Of a stretch of DNA of 64,000 nucleotides, positions 63,326 through 64,000 are shown one piece after another; position 1 is the first letter of the stretch, and every line of letters starts with the position of its first letter. The stretch is from Sulfuricurvum sp. GTDB lineage: Bacteria; Campylobacterota; Campylobacteria; Campylobacterales; Sulfurimonadaceae. The notes beneath the pieces were generated by a model. It ran no database searches. It had not been told where the DNA came from and saw only the letters and a list, made by a program, of their open reading frames with translations. A program made the translations under genes and the position numbers. The stretch is from NCBI GenBank assembly GCA_030693335.1, contig JAUYAU010000011.1, positions 248,001 to 312,000 on the forward strand, read 5' to 3'.

Positions 63326-64000
63326 ATGCATAAGGTTCTTGAAATACAGCTCAAAAAATCGTTTGGACCGCAATGGCACAGCGCAGTCGAATCTCCTGAA
63401 ATGAATAAGCTCTTGGCATTGGTTGATCAATCGTATGCCCAATACGATAAAGACTATCAGTTGCTAGAACATATACTTGAAGTGAATTCGACTGAGCTTA
63501 CCGAGGCCAATAATAATATTTTAAAAAAACATGAGCTGCTGCACAGCGTTACCGAATCGATTGATGATCTCATTTTTTACAAAGATTTGAACTTTAGATA
63601 CATTGGGTGTAACAGCAGTTTTGCAAACTTTTTCGGATTTTCGGTTGAAAACATTATCGGCAAAGAGGATTTTGAACTGTATGAGTCTCAATACGCATCG
63701 CTGTTTCGAGAGATGGATCAGTTGATGTTAAAGGAGATGAAAGCTCGTACCAATAATGAGTGGGTTAAAAATATCAAGGGCGAAGATGTGTATCTTCTGA
63801 CCACAAAAGCGCCATTAGTAAATTCTAATGGGGTGTTGTTCGGGTTAGTAGGTATTGCACGAGATATTACCAAAGAGTTTTATCTTGAGGAAGAGGTCAA
63901 AGCACAGCAGGCGATGCTCATTCAACAAAACCGTCTTGCCGCATTGGGAGAAATGATCGGAAACATCGCGCACCAATGGCGTCAACCTCTGAATACATTG
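63326..64000 (+). CDS. PAS sensor histidine kinase, 3' end cut by the window
   Basis: Starting at the ATG at 63326, an open frame of 225 codons reaches the window edge. A helical N-terminus (about 1-75) is followed by a PAS domain (about 80-195; YKDLNFRYIGCNSSFANFFGFS) and the beginning of the HisKA domain with the phospho-acceptor His in GNIAHQWRQPL. No membrane helix is seen, so it is cytoplasmic. It likely receives input from the FIST protein and phosphorylates the receiver-HD-GYP protein or the OmpR-type regulator. Confidence 0.88.
   Translation, partial: MHKVLEIQLKKSFGPQWHSAVESPEMNKLLALVDQSYAQYDKDYQLLEHILEVNSTELTEANNNILKKHELLHSVTESIDDLIFYKDLNFRYIGCNSSFANFFGFSVENIIGKEDFELYESQYASLFREMDQLMLKEMKARTNNEWVKNIKGEDVYLLTTKAPLVNSNGVLFGLVGIARDITKEFYLEEEVKAQQAMLIQQNRLAALGEMIGNIAHQWRQPLNTL

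Overview
The window looks like chromosome of a chemolithoautotrophic member of the Campylobacterota (formerly Epsilonproteobacteria), most like the Sulfurimonas/Sulfuricurvum/Sulfurovum group. This rests on the style of the proteins (a group III truncated globin, bacterial hemerythrins, PAS/MCP/HD-GYP/FIST signalling genes, a CZB chemoreceptor), on AT-rich DNA, and on two complete five-subunit 2-oxoacid:ferredoxin oxidoreductases of the kind used in the reductive TCA cycle. The genus is inferred and was not tested.

Layout. (1) 1-19.2 kb is a carbon-fixation block. A partial COG0523 GTPase is followed by a leftward five-subunit oxidoreductase operon in the order E-D-A-B-G (4.6-0.9 kb). A decayed transposase and a STAS-less SulP transporter come next. 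The rightward DAB inorganic-carbon uptake operon (dabB, an extra membrane protein, dabA) carries two small tandem cysteine-containing paralogues at its end. A thiamine-binding protein, a MOSC protein, two unknown small genes and a truncated globin precede the second, rightward five-subunit operon in the order D-A-B-G-E (15.3-19.1 kb). The electron-transfer subunit E is amino-acid identical in both operons although the other subunits have diverged. Functionally, a bicarbonate/CO2 accumulator, two TPP- and ferredoxin-dependent carboxylating enzymes and a thiamine-binding protein sit side by side.

(2) 19.2-27.6 kb is an unusual proteostasis/oxygen-handling block. It contains an LRV-repeat protein, a trigger-factor-like chaperone without the ribosome-binding signature, an LRR protein, two hemerythrins and a lone receiver domain. 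It also holds the most novel-looking unit: a ClpS-like adaptor with altered N-degron residues, directly followed by a fused double-AAA+ protein. That protein's C-terminal half is FtsH-like, but its HEXXH protease motif has become YQAGR and its first AAA module lacks the Walker B glutamate. A hemerythrin gene follows in the same operon.

(3) 27.7-33.4 kb holds SelO, an OFA-type MFS transporter, a periplasmic rhodanese, a DUF3050 protein and the RNase P RNA gene. (4) 33.4-36.7 kb is an AT-rich BcgI-like restriction-modification island whose specificity gene appears frameshifted at its start. (5) 36.9-58.8 kb is mostly housekeeping: a PA2779/PA2778 pair, an L,D-transpeptidase with a YcbK-like protein, a malate:quinone-oxidoreductase-like protein, citrate synthase, threonine deaminase, WD40 protein/Ppx, a CZB chemoreceptor, cytochrome c, ilvBH-lpxD, and an aminotransferase. 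(6) 58.8-64 kb is a signalling locus: an OmpR-type regulator, an Aer-like PAS protein separate from its chemoreceptor, a receiver-HD-GYP protein, a FIST protein and the first part of a PAS histidine kinase cut by the window end.

No tRNA, rRNA, CRISPR array or complete insertion sequence was recognised.
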